In this document: piece after piece, positions 7,672 to 14,638 of the stretch
How positions within the stretch are numbered: position 1 is the first letter of the stretch
Layout of the letters: every line of letters starts with the position of its first letter
NCBI GenBank assembly: GCA_964543545.1
Contig: CAZIYT010000001.1
Span: 1,302,001 to 1,366,000, forward strand
DNA: 64,000 nt
Reading direction: 5' to 3'
Source of the DNA: UBA4416 sp964543545
GTDB taxonomy: Bacteria; Bacteroidota; Bacteroidia; B-17B0; Aurantibacillaceae
Made by a program: the position numbers and the translations under genes
Notes under the pieces: generated by a model
Databases searched by the model: none
The model's input: only the letters and a program-made list of their open reading frames with translations
Told to the model about the DNA's origin: nothing

Positions 7672-8094
7672 TCACTTAACGCGCTCAAGGCCGTTTAATA
7701 TGCCCCTTTTTATCATGTTCCCATATCCATCACCGGGCAGGAACTGAGTATAGGAAAGCGCGAGTTTGTAGTTTTCACGGGCCTTTGTAAGATCCTTTAA
7801 ATCTTCATGGCATTTTGCGATGTTTAAATACAGCGAGGGTAAAGAGCCGCTAATCATGCGAGCATTTACCCGTAAGGCATATTTCAGGGCCTGTTCGTCC
7901 CAATGCAATTTATCTGATACCGTTTCCTGATGCCGCGCTATATAATGTGCACTTGTAAATTTCTCGAAGTCGTTGGTCGCTTCATTCCAGGCTTGTATGA
8001 ATAATTTGCCTGCTTCATCGGGCATCCCCTGTCCCTCCAGCTCCATGCCCCGGGTGCAAAGTTTAACGATAGGATTATTTGGGTCGAACAACAT
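7672..8094 (-). CDS. Small tetratricopeptide-like protein
   Basis: A 140-residue helical, soluble protein with no signal. Alternating helices and a motif such as PSLYLNIAKCHEDLKDLTKARENYKLAL near residues 85-112 give at least one clear TPR, with a weaker one before it (AGKLFIQAWNEATNDFEKFTSAHYIA). Similar small proteins in Bacteroidota are often mislabelled 'rRNA adenine methyltransferase'; no SAM-binding motif is present. It stands alone between a convergent regulator gene and the YCII gene. Its partner is unknown. Confidence 0.68.
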   Translation of the reverse strand: MLFDPNNPIVKLCTRGMELEGQGMPDEAGKLFIQAWNEATNDFEKFTSAHYIARHQETVSDKLHWDEQALKYALRVNARMISGSLPSLYLNIAKCHEDLKDLTKARENYKLALSYTQFLPGDGYGNMIKRGILNGLERVK

Positions 8095-8182
8095 GTGACA
8101 GGTGTTTATGATTAAGAGAAGAAGGTTAAGGTTCCGGCTATTCTTATCCGGCAGAGGTGCCTGTTTAGTTCCATGTTCCTGC

Positions 8183-8530
8183 TTATACCGGTGAAGCCGT
8201 TTCTCTCACCTCCACCACACCCTCACCGTTCAGGATAGGGCACTTCAGTGCGATCGCAGTGGCTGAATCGATGTCTTTGGCCAGGATCACAATATAACCG
8301 GCTATGCCTTCATCCTGGTGGAGATAGGGGCCATCGGATACCTTGCCGCCCCGGATGACCCTGGCAACCGTATACGAAAAGTGATTTCCTCCATCGGCTA
8401 ATTGATCATGATCCGAGATCTCATTGATCCATTTCGTCCAATCCCTCATGTAGGCCTTCATTTCCTCCGGCCCAGGCTGCTTCGTTTTGTCTTTGATGTT
8501 TAAGCGGAAAATTAAAACATATTCTTTCAT
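8183..8530 (-). CDS. YCII-related domain protein
   Basis: A 115-residue single-domain protein of the YCII/DGPF family, a dimeric ferredoxin-like fold. Marks are YVLIFRLNIKDKTKQPGPEE at the N-terminus and the mid-domain GGKVSDGPYLHQDEGIAGYI, which contains the DGP signature. The ATG at 8530 (MKEYVLIF) fits the fold; a longer frame from 8569 adds 13 unsupported residues. A 14-bp perfect palindrome lies 53-66 bp upstream, between this gene and the Crp/Fnr gene before it on the same strand. YCII proteins are often found near ECF sigma or stress regulators; enzymatic activity here is unknown. Confidence 0.85.
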   Translation of the reverse strand: MKEYVLIFRLNIKDKTKQPGPEEMKAYMRDWTKWINEISDHDQLADGGNHFSYTVARVIRGGKVSDGPYLHQDEGIAGYIVILAKDIDSATAIALKCPILNGEGVVEVRETASPV

Positions 8531-8582
8531 GGCATGATGTATTAGGATGCTACAAAAGTAGATCCGCATGGATCATAAAACA

Positions 8583-8596
8583 TTGACCTAGGTCAA
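8583..8596. promoter_or_regulatory. Perfect palindrome TTGACCTAGGTCAA, likely Crp/Fnr-type operator
   Basis: A 14-bp perfect palindrome centred 59 bp upstream of the YCII start and 8 bp past the stop of the Crp/Fnr gene. It shares TGAnnTAGGTCA with the site at 1526-1541, which is centred 63 bp before the OYE gene. Matching half sites and matching spacing suggest one regulator for both genes, plausibly the adjacent Crp/Fnr protein. Confidence 0.6.
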
Positions 8597-8603
8597 AATC
8601 GAA

Positions 8604-9170
8604 CTATCCGGACTTTAGCCGGCTTAGTGTTTCCTCACGGATATCAAGATAAGAGGCCAGTACCTTATTGGACAATTTTTGTATCAGGGCGGGGTTTTCC
8701 AAACGCAGTTTTTCGTACCTCTGTTTTGCAGATAAGGTGGTTAGCTCCTCTATTTTTTTATTTTGAAAGGCATAAGCCATTTCCAGGATGCGCATATAAA
8801 AGCTTTTCCAGTGATCGCTTGAATTAACGAGTGTGTAAAAATGAGCTCTGTTGATCTGAAGCAACTCGGAATCTTCCAAAACATCAACAAATTCAAAAGA
8901 AGGTGTCTGATGGATAAAGCTGGCGAAGGAGGTACCTATCGTAAAATCAGGTAAGACCAGTCTTGTTTTTTCATGCCCCGCTTTATCAATGAAATAGGTT
9001 CTGATGCAACCTTTATTGATGAAATAAAAATCCCGGCACACCTCTCCTGATCGTAAAAGGAGCTGACCCTTCTTCACGATTTTCGGATAAAAGAATTGCT
9101 CCAACCCGGCTAATTCAATGTCATCGAAGTCGACGAGGTACTTTAGCAGGAGTTTCAGATGGTCTATCAT
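8604..9170 (-). CDS. Crp/Fnr-family transcriptional regulator
   Basis: A 188-residue regulator. Residues ~20-115 form a cyclic-nucleotide-binding beta-barrel (KKGQLLLRSGEVCRDFYFI, INKGCIRTYF), followed by a long dimer helix (near LEMAYAFQNKKIEELTTLSA) and a short C-terminal helix-turn-helix (LSNKVLASYLDIREETLSRL). The Arg-Ser pair of cAMP-binding Crp is not evident and there is no Fnr-type cysteine cluster, so the effector is probably neither cAMP nor an Fe-S cluster. This subfamily is common in Bacteroidota. The palindrome just after its stop probably serves the YCII gene. Confidence 0.9.
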   Translation of the reverse strand: MIDHLKLLLKYLVDFDDIELAGLEQFFYPKIVKKGQLLLRSGEVCRDFYFINKGCIRTYFIDKAGHEKTRLVLPDFTIGTSFASFIHQTPSFEFVDVLEDSELLQINRAHFYTLVNSSDHWKSFYMRILEMAYAFQNKKIEELTTLSAKQRYEKLRLENPALIQKLSNKVLASYLDIREETLSRLKSG

Positions 9171-9264
9171 ACTGTAAATATAATTGAAAACGCTTCTTTC
9201 GCCGCTATCGGTATTCCTGCCAGTAGTTAAGTAGATTATAAAGCCGGGGTAGTGGCAATTTTAT

Positions 9265-9298
9265 AAAAAAAGCCCTGTATGCGCAGGGCTTTTCTTTT
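9265..9298. terminator. Bidirectional intrinsic terminator
   Basis: AAAAAAGCCCTG, a 6-base loop, then CAGGGCTTTTCTTTT. The GC stem has A and T tracts on both sides. It lies in the 248-bp gap 9171-9418 downstream of the methyltransferase gene, which reads towards it. The rest of the gap is AT-rich with no gene. Confidence 0.7.
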
Positions 9299-9418
9299 GT
9301 GGGCTCTATGAATAAAATGCCGAACTACTTTTAAGAAGATTTGACAGTTTTATATGCATTAAGTAGCTTGATTTCAGCTTGATGTATAAATAAGCTAGTG
9401 TTTTACAATCTACTTATT

Positions 9419-10057
9419 TTAAATTATTGATGCTGTCCCAATTTTTTTGAAACTGCAAAAGATGAAATTTTGGATTGTGTTAAAAGGCGTTTTGTGATCA
9501 ACCGTAATACATTTTACCTTTTCAAAGAATTTCTGAAGCCTTTCCGTCATAGAAATTTCAGAATATTGTTTAATTTCAATACCACTGCATTTAGTAGGAC
9601 CTTGTTCCGAGAATGTGCCTATAATTAAAACGCCTGATGGTTTAAGATTTTGCCGTATTGTTTCGATGTAATTATTTACATCTGCTTCTTGTGTTAGGAA
9701 ATGAAACGCCGCTCTATCATGCCAAAAGTCATATTGTTCAGTTGGTTTAAAGGTTGCGGCATCGGCAACTATCCATTTTACCTTAGTTGCATGCTTACCA
9801 AGTCTTTGTTTTGCTCTTTCCAGCGCAGCCGCTGAAATGTCGAGAACTGTGATGTTCTGATAACCCATTTCAAGTAAATTGTCAACTAAATAGCTATCTC
9901 CACCGCCAATGTCTATAATTTTCGCTGTTTTATTAACGTTAAACTGCTTTAAGAACTCTAATGATGTAGTAGGGGTTGGCTGATACCAGCTTACATCTTT
10001 CAACTCCTTTGTCGAATAGATATTCTCCCAATGTGCTTTTTTATCAAAGTGCCCCAT
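9419..10057 (-). CDS. Class I SAM-dependent methyltransferase
   Basis: A 212-residue Rossmann-fold methyltransferase. SAM motif I is IIDIGGGDSYLVDNL (near 46-60), the acidic motif is VLDISAAALERA, and motif post-II is WIVADAATF. The segment EQYDFWHDRAAFHFLT replaces the usual 'YDlvwsrgalhhl' helix and is typical of a small-molecule thiopurine/TPMT-like or UbiE-type clade in Bacteroidota. The substrate is unknown. The gene and its flanks (about 9300-10150) are visibly richer in A+T than neighbours, which hints at a separate origin. It is monocistronic, with a terminator downstream. Confidence 0.85.
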   Translation of the reverse strand: MGHFDKKAHWENIYSTKELKDVSWYQPTPTTSLEFLKQFNVNKTAKIIDIGGGDSYLVDNLLEMGYQNITVLDISAAALERAKQRLGKHATKVKWIVADAATFKPTEQYDFWHDRAAFHFLTQEADVNNYIETIRQNLKPSGVLIIGTFSEQGPTKCSGIEIKQYSEISMTERLQKFFEKVKCITVDHKTPFNTIQNFIFCSFKKIGTASII

Positions 10058-10169
10058 GATTTTTTAATTTTAATTTGTTAAGCAAAGACCTGGGTTATTG
10101 CCTAACAAAAGCCAATATAAATATAATGAAAAAAGATATGTGCTTCGACTTGCCTGTAGAGTGAACAAA

Positions 10170-10194
10170 AAAAGCCTTGATAAACAAGGCTTTT
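10170..10194 (-). terminator. Terminator downstream of tRNA-Arg
   Basis: AAAAGCCTTG, loop ATAAA, CAAGGCTTTT: a 10-bp stem with A/T flanks, 9 bp past the 3' end of the tRNA on the minus strand. It could also end transcripts from the other side. Confidence 0.75.
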
Positions 10195-10202
10195 AAGGGT
10201 TG

Positions 10203-10274
10203 TGGCTCCACTAGGAATCGAACCTAGATCTAAAGTTTAGGAAACTTCTATTCTATCCATTGAACTATGGTGCC
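10203..10274 (-). tRNA. tRNA-Arg (CCT anticodon)
   Basis: A 72-nt cloverleaf on the minus strand. The anticodon arm is GAAGT-TTCCTAA-ACTTT, so the anticodon is CCT. The T arm is CTAGG-TTCGATT-CCTAG. The acceptor strands are GGCACCA and TGGAGCC with discriminator A; pairing is perfect except one A-A opposition at position 4:69. CCA is not encoded. Terminator follows. Confidence 0.92.
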
Positions 10275-10321
10275 AATTAGTTTGTAAATGTAAGATTTTA
10301 AAAGATAAATTCAAGCAGGTT

Positions 10322-11539
10322 CTAGGGTAAAATAAAGAGTTTTGTGTTGACGGGCACCAGGTCATAGAACTTTTCCAGGTCTTTGTTGCGGAAGCTGATG
10401 CAGCCCCAGGTGAGGTGGCGGTTGTTCTGCGGCCAGTCGCCCGCCCAGCCGTGGATGCCGATTCCACCGCCCAGGCCTGTATTTTTAGGCGGCTGAATGC
10501 CTTTTTTGTTACAGTCAATGATGGTATTGCGTTTTTCTTTGCTAATGATGCCCTTTTTGTAGCCCGCTTCAGCATCATAGCTGTTCGGGTAGCTGATCCG
10601 CATCCAGGCCGGCCCGAAAAAGTCCTTGTAAGTGCCATAGAAAGGGCCTTTGTTTTTTTCGGTGATGTAATATTCTCCCTCCGGCAGGCGGTTATCGCCT
10701 TCCACTTCCTTGTGCCCTACAGGGCTTTGGCTCAGGGCAATATCGAACTGCCTGATGGTTTTGCCTTTGGAAAACAGGTACATGGTGTACGCGCTTTTGT
10801 GCGCTACCAGCAAGGTATCGTAGCTTTTCGGCAGTTTCAGTTTCCGGTGCGCCTCAATAAATTCAGAAGGTTTGTAGTAATGCTCCAGTACCCAGGCTTG
10901 ATCCTTATTGTTGGAGCTCGGCCAATACGTGACCTCATAGTCTTTCAGGCTTTCTTTCCGGATCTCGAAATGCAGGTGAGCCGGAAAGCTTTCGTGGCCG
11001 GTGCCGATGGTGCCCAGCTGCGCACGTTTGCCAAGGATCTGCCCTTTTTCTACCATCAGCTGATCGAGGTGCGCATAGAGAGAATAGACCCTGACAAACG
11101 TTGCGTTTTCAATGAAGCAATGCTCAAGGTATACCACCTTGCCCCAGGGGGCGCCATAATCCTGCGCTGCCAGCACTTTCCCTTTGGCGGTAGCATATAC
11201 GGGCTGCCCCAGGTCGGTATTGCCTCCTCCTTTGCCGTTCCAGTCTTCGCCGGTGTGGATGCCCAGGCTGTAGTTTTCCCCGGTGTGCGTGGCAATGTAC
11301 CAGCCTTCATAATTTTCATGATCGGCGATGCCGGTGTAGGAGCCGCCGCCACTGCCGTTTCCGAAAGGGTAGGAGAAGCCGTTGCACAACAGGGAGTCGA
11401 AAAGAAGGTCGATGTGGTTTACCGGCTCGCTGTCGCTGAGGTCTGTCACCGGGGATTCTTTTTCACCGGCTTTGCTTTCGGTGCAGGCTTGTAGGAGTAG
11501 GTACCCGATGCAGAGACCAATGATGAATTTAAAATTCAT
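10322..11539 (-). CDS. Lipoprotein with M23 peptidase and YkuD L,D-transpeptidase domains
   Basis: A 405-residue predicted lipoprotein (lipobox LLLQAC, Cys19). Residues ~80-200 are a LytM/M23 metallopeptidase with all zinc ligands: H95 and D99 in IHTGED, and H188/H190 in PAHLHFEI. M23 enzymes cleave peptidoglycan cross-bridges. Residues ~245-405 are a YkuD-type L,D-transpeptidase with H363 in IGIHG and the nucleophile C380 in TWGCISF. The protein thus pairs a peptide-cutting and a peptide-joining domain in one periplasmic chain. It is monocistronic and ends close to tRNA-Arg. Both catalytic sets look intact. Whether it cuts cell-wall or competitor peptidoglycan cannot be told. Confidence 0.88.
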   Translation of the reverse strand: MNFKFIIGLCIGYLLLQACTESKAGEKESPVTDLSDSEPVNHIDLLFDSLLCNGFSYPFGNGSGGGSYTGIADHENYEGWYIATHTGENYSLGIHTGEDWNGKGGGNTDLGQPVYATAKGKVLAAQDYGAPWGKVVYLEHCFIENATFVRVYSLYAHLDQLMVEKGQILGKRAQLGTIGTGHESFPAHLHFEIRKESLKDYEVTYWPSSNNKDQAWVLEHYYKPSEFIEAHRKLKLPKSYDTLLVAHKSAYTMYLFSKGKTIRQFDIALSQSPVGHKEVEGDNRLPEGEYYITEKNKGPFYGTYKDFFGPAWMRISYPNSYDAEAGYKKGIISKEKRNTIIDCNKKGIQPPKNTGLGGGIGIHGWAGDWPQNNRHLTWGCISFRNKDLEKFYDLVPVNTKLFILP

Positions 11540-11861
11540 AAAACAAAACAGGATAAAAAAGATGAGTGGGGATGAAACATAAAGATAACGTTTTTCTGAC
11601 CAATGCGGAAGTCATGCAAACAAATAAATACCTGAAATTATGGAGTTGTCTGCCGACAGGCGGGTACTCCTGAGACAGGTTGTAAGGGCATGAAAGCAGG
11701 TAAGGATTATTACATGAATACAGGTACTGGCGCGGATTTCCCGTGATCAGCGGAAAAGACTTACTCATCCTTAAGTCAAATTTAATAAGTGACGACATGG
11801 TTTACAGCGTTTTTACAAAGCCCTCTTTACATTAACAACTACCTTGCACCCGATAACCACC
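11540..11861. other. Intergenic region, no gene seen
   Basis: 322 bp between divergent genes. It is AT-rich with a short GTCTGCCGACAGGCGGG stretch near 11646. A -7-like TACCTTGC lies near 11841, just before the gene at 11862. No RNA gene, repeat or frame worth calling was found. Confidence 0.4.
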
Positions 11862-13673
11862 ATGAACATGATACACAAAAAGTTTTTTTATCTGACCTGT
11901 TTGCTTAATCTTTTTTCAGTACTGAGCACCGATGCCCAAAGTGTGAGCAGGAATGTGTTGTTTTTAGGCAACAGCTATACCGCCTACAATAATTTACCTC
12001 AGCTCGTTGCGCTTGCTGCTTCTTCTGCCGGCGATAACTTATCCTACGATAGTCATACGCCCGGAGGCTATAAGTTGATAGAGCATGCTGCCGACCCAAA
12101 CTCCAGGAGTAAGGTGATGGCAGGCGGTTGGGATTATGTGGTGTTGCAGGACCAAAGCCAGACCCCGGCTTTAGAGAACGGGGATTTTTATACGGGCTCA
12201 AGAAATCTGTGTCAATTGATCAAGCAACATAACCCTTGCGCTCAGCCTTTGTTTTATATGACCTGGGGCAAGGAAAACGGAGACCCTTTGAATTGCCCTA
12301 CCTTTACGCCGATGTGTACTTACAATGGCATGGATAGTTTGCTCAGCATGAACTACACATACATGGCTGCACAGATGAACGCAGAAGTTTCACCGGTTGG
12401 GGCTGTCTGGAAATACCTTCGCCAAAACCATCCTACACTTGATCTCTATGAGCCCGACGGAAGCCACCCAACCCCGGCAGGATCTTATGTAGCCGCCTGT
12501 TGCTTTTATACCGCTATTTTCAAAAAAAGTCCTTTGCTCATTACTTATAATTTTTCGTTAAGCTCCTCAGATGCCGCTATCATCAAGAATGCCATAAAAG
12601 CAGTGCATTTCGACAATCTCCAAGCCTGGAACTTTAAAGTAAATCCCACCTCCGATTTTAATTATTCCATAGGCTCTGGCGTCAATGAAGCCATCTTTAA
12701 TTTTAAGCCGCCTTATGTAGGAGTCGGGCCCTATTCCAATCATTTTGCCTGGGATTTCGGTGACGGCACAACTGCTACACAACTTAATCCCGCATATATG
12801 TCTACCATAACCCACTCTTATTCTGCCAACGGTACGTATACCGTAACACTTACCGTTTCAAACTGCGATCCTTCGGGAAGCCAGCAATCCGTTACCCAGC
12901 ATACGATCGGCTTTTGCGGACACAGCCCTACTGTTTTTAAGACCTTCGCATGGCATTGTTTTCCTGATACGTTTTCGACACAAGCCTATAGCGCCTACCA
13001 ATGGTATACCCGTAATGATCCTATTCCCGGTGAAACAAACCAGGTTATTGCAGACCCTAATCTCTACTCCGAGCTGAGTGTGCTCACCACTCAAAGCGGA
13101 TGCACAGAAATGTCCCCGTCTTTTTTTGTGGACCGTTCGCCGGGAATAATCTGGTGTGATGCAAACGTCGCGGGTAACTTTGTGGACACGAATACCGCCT
13201 GCATAGGTAATATGATTCTGTTTATGGCGACAGGCCTCGACGGATCGGAAAGCATACGGTGGACGAAGAGCGGCAGTCCGATTCCCAATGAAACGAACGA
13301 TACCCTTGTGGTAACTTCTCCCGGAATCTATGGTGTGTCCATCTTTCATTCAAATTGCCCGGCACTTATAAACTTCGCCAAACAGTTCTCCCTTGCCTTT
13401 GTCGATTGCAGCACGCTTGGCATTCCAAACGGTACGAACAGCATCGTTGCCACTCTTTATCCGAATCCCGCAAGCAACATGCTAAAGATTACAGGTCCCG
13501 AAAAAATATATAGTATAGAAATTTACGACCTGCTTGGTCAAGAAGTATATTCAGAGAACTACGGCGGAGAGTTAAATGTGGTGATGGATCTTTCTGCTTG
13601 TGCAAAAGGCATGTATTCCGTTAAAATCAATCAGGGCGTCAGGTATTTACCGGGAAGGATCGTGATCCAGTAG
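11862..13673 (+). CDS. SGNH-like/PKD-domain protein exported by T9SS
   Basis: A 603-residue secreted protein. After a signal peptide (cleavage near STDAQS) comes an SGNH-hydrolase-like domain: VLFLGNSYTAYNN at 32-44 (Ser38 as block-I nucleophile candidate), WDYVVLQDQSQ, and GSHPTPAGSYVAACCFY with the Asp/His block (DGSHP). A PKD domain follows (WDFGDGTTA near 297), then two Ig-like segments, and a type A T9SS sorting tail (LYPNPASNMLKITG to the C-terminal RIVIQ). The product is probably delivered to the cell surface as an esterase or deacetylase acting on glycans, but the substrate is unknown. ATG 11862 is preferred to a TTG at 11844. Confidence 0.85.
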   Translation: MNMIHKKFFYLTCLLNLFSVLSTDAQSVSRNVLFLGNSYTAYNNLPQLVALAASSAGDNLSYDSHTPGGYKLIEHAADPNSRSKVMAGGWDYVVLQDQSQTPALENGDFYTGSRNLCQLIKQHNPCAQPLFYMTWGKENGDPLNCPTFTPMCTYNGMDSLLSMNYTYMAAQMNAEVSPVGAVWKYLRQNHPTLDLYEPDGSHPTPAGSYVAACCFYTAIFKKSPLLITYNFSLSSSDAAIIKNAIKAVHFDNLQAWNFKVNPTSDFNYSIGSGVNEAIFNFKPPYVGVGPYSNHFAWDFGDGTTATQLNPAYMSTITHSYSANGTYTVTLTVSNCDPSGSQQSVTQHTIGFCGHSPTVFKTFAWHCFPDTFSTQAYSAYQWYTRNDPIPGETNQVIADPNLYSELSVLTTQSGCTEMSPSFFVDRSPGIIWCDANVAGNFVDTNTACIGNMILFMATGLDGSESIRWTKSGSPIPNETNDTLVVTSPGIYGVSIFHSNCPALINFAKQFSLAFVDCSTLGIPNGTNSIVATLYPNPASNMLKITGPEKIYSIEIYDLLGQEVYSENYGGELNVVMDLSACAKGMYSVKINQGVRYLPGRIVIQ

Positions 13674-13740
13674 ATCAACCGCCAGGGCTCTTCATTTAAC
13701 CGCAAAATTCAGTCTGTGTTTTCTCTGTTCTCATAGGTGC

Positions 13741-14055
13741 CTTCGACTATGCCCAGTCACCTCTAATCCCTCTGCGATCTCCGCGTTTTCTTTACGTCTC
13801 TGTGGTTCAATTAGCGTCTCTGCGGTTCAAAAATTCAGCTTATGTTTTCTCTGTCCTCATCATTGACTTCGACTACGCTCAGTCAATGATCACTCTGAGG
13901 TCTCCGCGTCTTCTTTACGTCTCTTCGGTTCAAAAAAATTGTGTTTCTTTAGTGCCTATGGGGGTCTTCGACTACGCTCAATCACCTGTAATCCCTCTGC
14001 GGTCTCGGCGTCTTCTTTGCATCTCTGCGGTTCAAATTAGCGTCTCCGCGGTTCA
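13741..14055. repeat. Three-unit degenerate intergenic repeat (CTTCGACTACGCTCAGTC / TCTGCGGTTCAA)
   Basis: Three ~105-125 bp units begin near 13741, 13866 and 13969. Each has CTTCGACTAYGCYCARTC, then 'ATCCCTCTGCGRTCTCSGCG', 'TTTACGTCTCTGYGGTTCAA'. The unit cores also appear, inverted, near 23240 (TTGACTGAGTGTAACCGAAGG) and at 3277. They carry no consistent frame and look like a dispersed non-coding repeat family. With the flanking DNA they fill the gap 13674-14063. Confidence 0.65.
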
Positions 14056-14063
14056 GAAAAATC

Positions 14064-14149
14064 CATAAACTAAAAAAGCCACCTGATACAGATGGCTTTT
14101 GCTCCCTCTCCTGTCACGACGCGTCGTGACGAACCAGGTCCATGATTAA
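14064..14149 (-). repeat. Partial duplicate of the tRNA-Asn 3' half plus its terminator
   Basis: Bases 14064-14113 are identical to 14428-14477 (50 of 50), covering the terminator hairpin and the acceptor 3' strand of tRNA-Asn. Similarity resumes at CGAACCAGG and ATGATTAA (to 14149), the T loop and anticodon-side stem, after an 18-bp palindrome (14113-14130). The copy is thus a broken 3' half of tRNA-Asn. The GIY-YIG stop codon lies inside it. Confidence 0.85.
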
Positions 14150-14430
14150 TCTTTAAATTTTAGAAGAATCGTATTTTGAAGTTCAATTTCAGTCATAAAT
14201 CGTTTGAGGTATATAATATTGGCTGATTTTTTCAGATACCGTTCTATTTTCAGCGCCTGGGTTTTACTCTCACATTTTAATTGAAAAATAAGCTCCCAAT
14301 CATTGGCAACGGCTGTATAAGCACTTGCTTTTATAGCAGTATTATGTTCCATAAGCCTCTGCTCCGGGTGATCGGAAACACCTTTGTAATAGCGGTTTAG
14401 TTTCGGAGAATATAAAATATACAGATACAT
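14146..14430 (-). CDS. GIY-YIG nuclease-domain protein
   Basis: A 94-residue single-domain GIY-YIG protein of the UvrC/YhbQ-like type. The signature strands are YIL (4-6) and YYKG (14-17), followed by the conserved Arg25 (PEQRLMEHN) and the Glu in the helix ALKIERYLKKS. No DNA-binding domain is attached. Small proteins of this kind are common in Bacteroidota and rarely studied. Context is striking: its start codon is the first base triplet of a 50-bp direct repeat that ends in the intact tRNA-Asn gene upstream, and its stop lies in a partial copy of the same tRNA downstream. This suggests an endonuclease that moves with a tRNA 3' segment. Activity is inferred. Confidence 0.88.
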   Translation of the reverse strand: MYLYILYSPKLNRYYKGVSDHPEQRLMEHNTAIKASAYTAVANDWELIFQLKCESKTQALKIERYLKKSANIIYLKRFMTEIELQNTILLKFKD

Positions 14431-14477
14431 AAACTAAAAAAGCCACCTGATACAGATGGCTTTTGCTCCCTCTCCTG
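14428..14477 (-). repeat. Direct repeat copy overlapping tRNA-Asn 3' end and terminator
   Basis: Second copy of the 50-bp repeat, 364 bp from the first. It runs from the GIY-YIG start codon through a hairpin terminator (AAAAGCCA-CCTGATACAGA-TGGCTTTT, 14438-14464) into the last 12 bases of tRNA-Asn. Confidence 0.9.
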
Positions 14478-14539
14478 GGCTCGAACCAGGGACCCCATGA
14501 TTAACAGTCATGTGCTCTAACCAGCTGAGCTAAGAAGGA
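14466..14539 (-). tRNA. tRNA-Asn (GTT anticodon)
   Basis: A 74-nt cloverleaf on the minus strand. Acceptor strands TCCTTCT and AGAGGGA pair with one G-U; the anticodon arm CATGA-CTGTTAA-TCATG gives GTT; the T arm ends CCTGG-TTCGAGC-CCAGG. The discriminator is G and CCA is not encoded. The terminator at 14438-14464 follows directly. Confidence 0.95.
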
Positions 14540-14638
14540 ATGCACTGGTTATTTTTTCCTTATTAAGGAGTGCAAATTTAATACCTATTTTATAAATAAA
14601 CAATATATTTGTCAAAATTTTTTTAATCCCCATAAAAT

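Noticed and set aside
10415..11494. Long plus-strand frame of ~359 codons opposite the M23/YkuD gene
   Set aside because: It is the exact mirror of a gene with intact catalytic motifs, and its translation has no domain or sensible composition.
14597..14638. A further RNA gene upstream of the sugar kinase
   Set aside because: Only AT-rich DNA between tRNA-Asn and the kinase; no cloverleaf or conserved fold.
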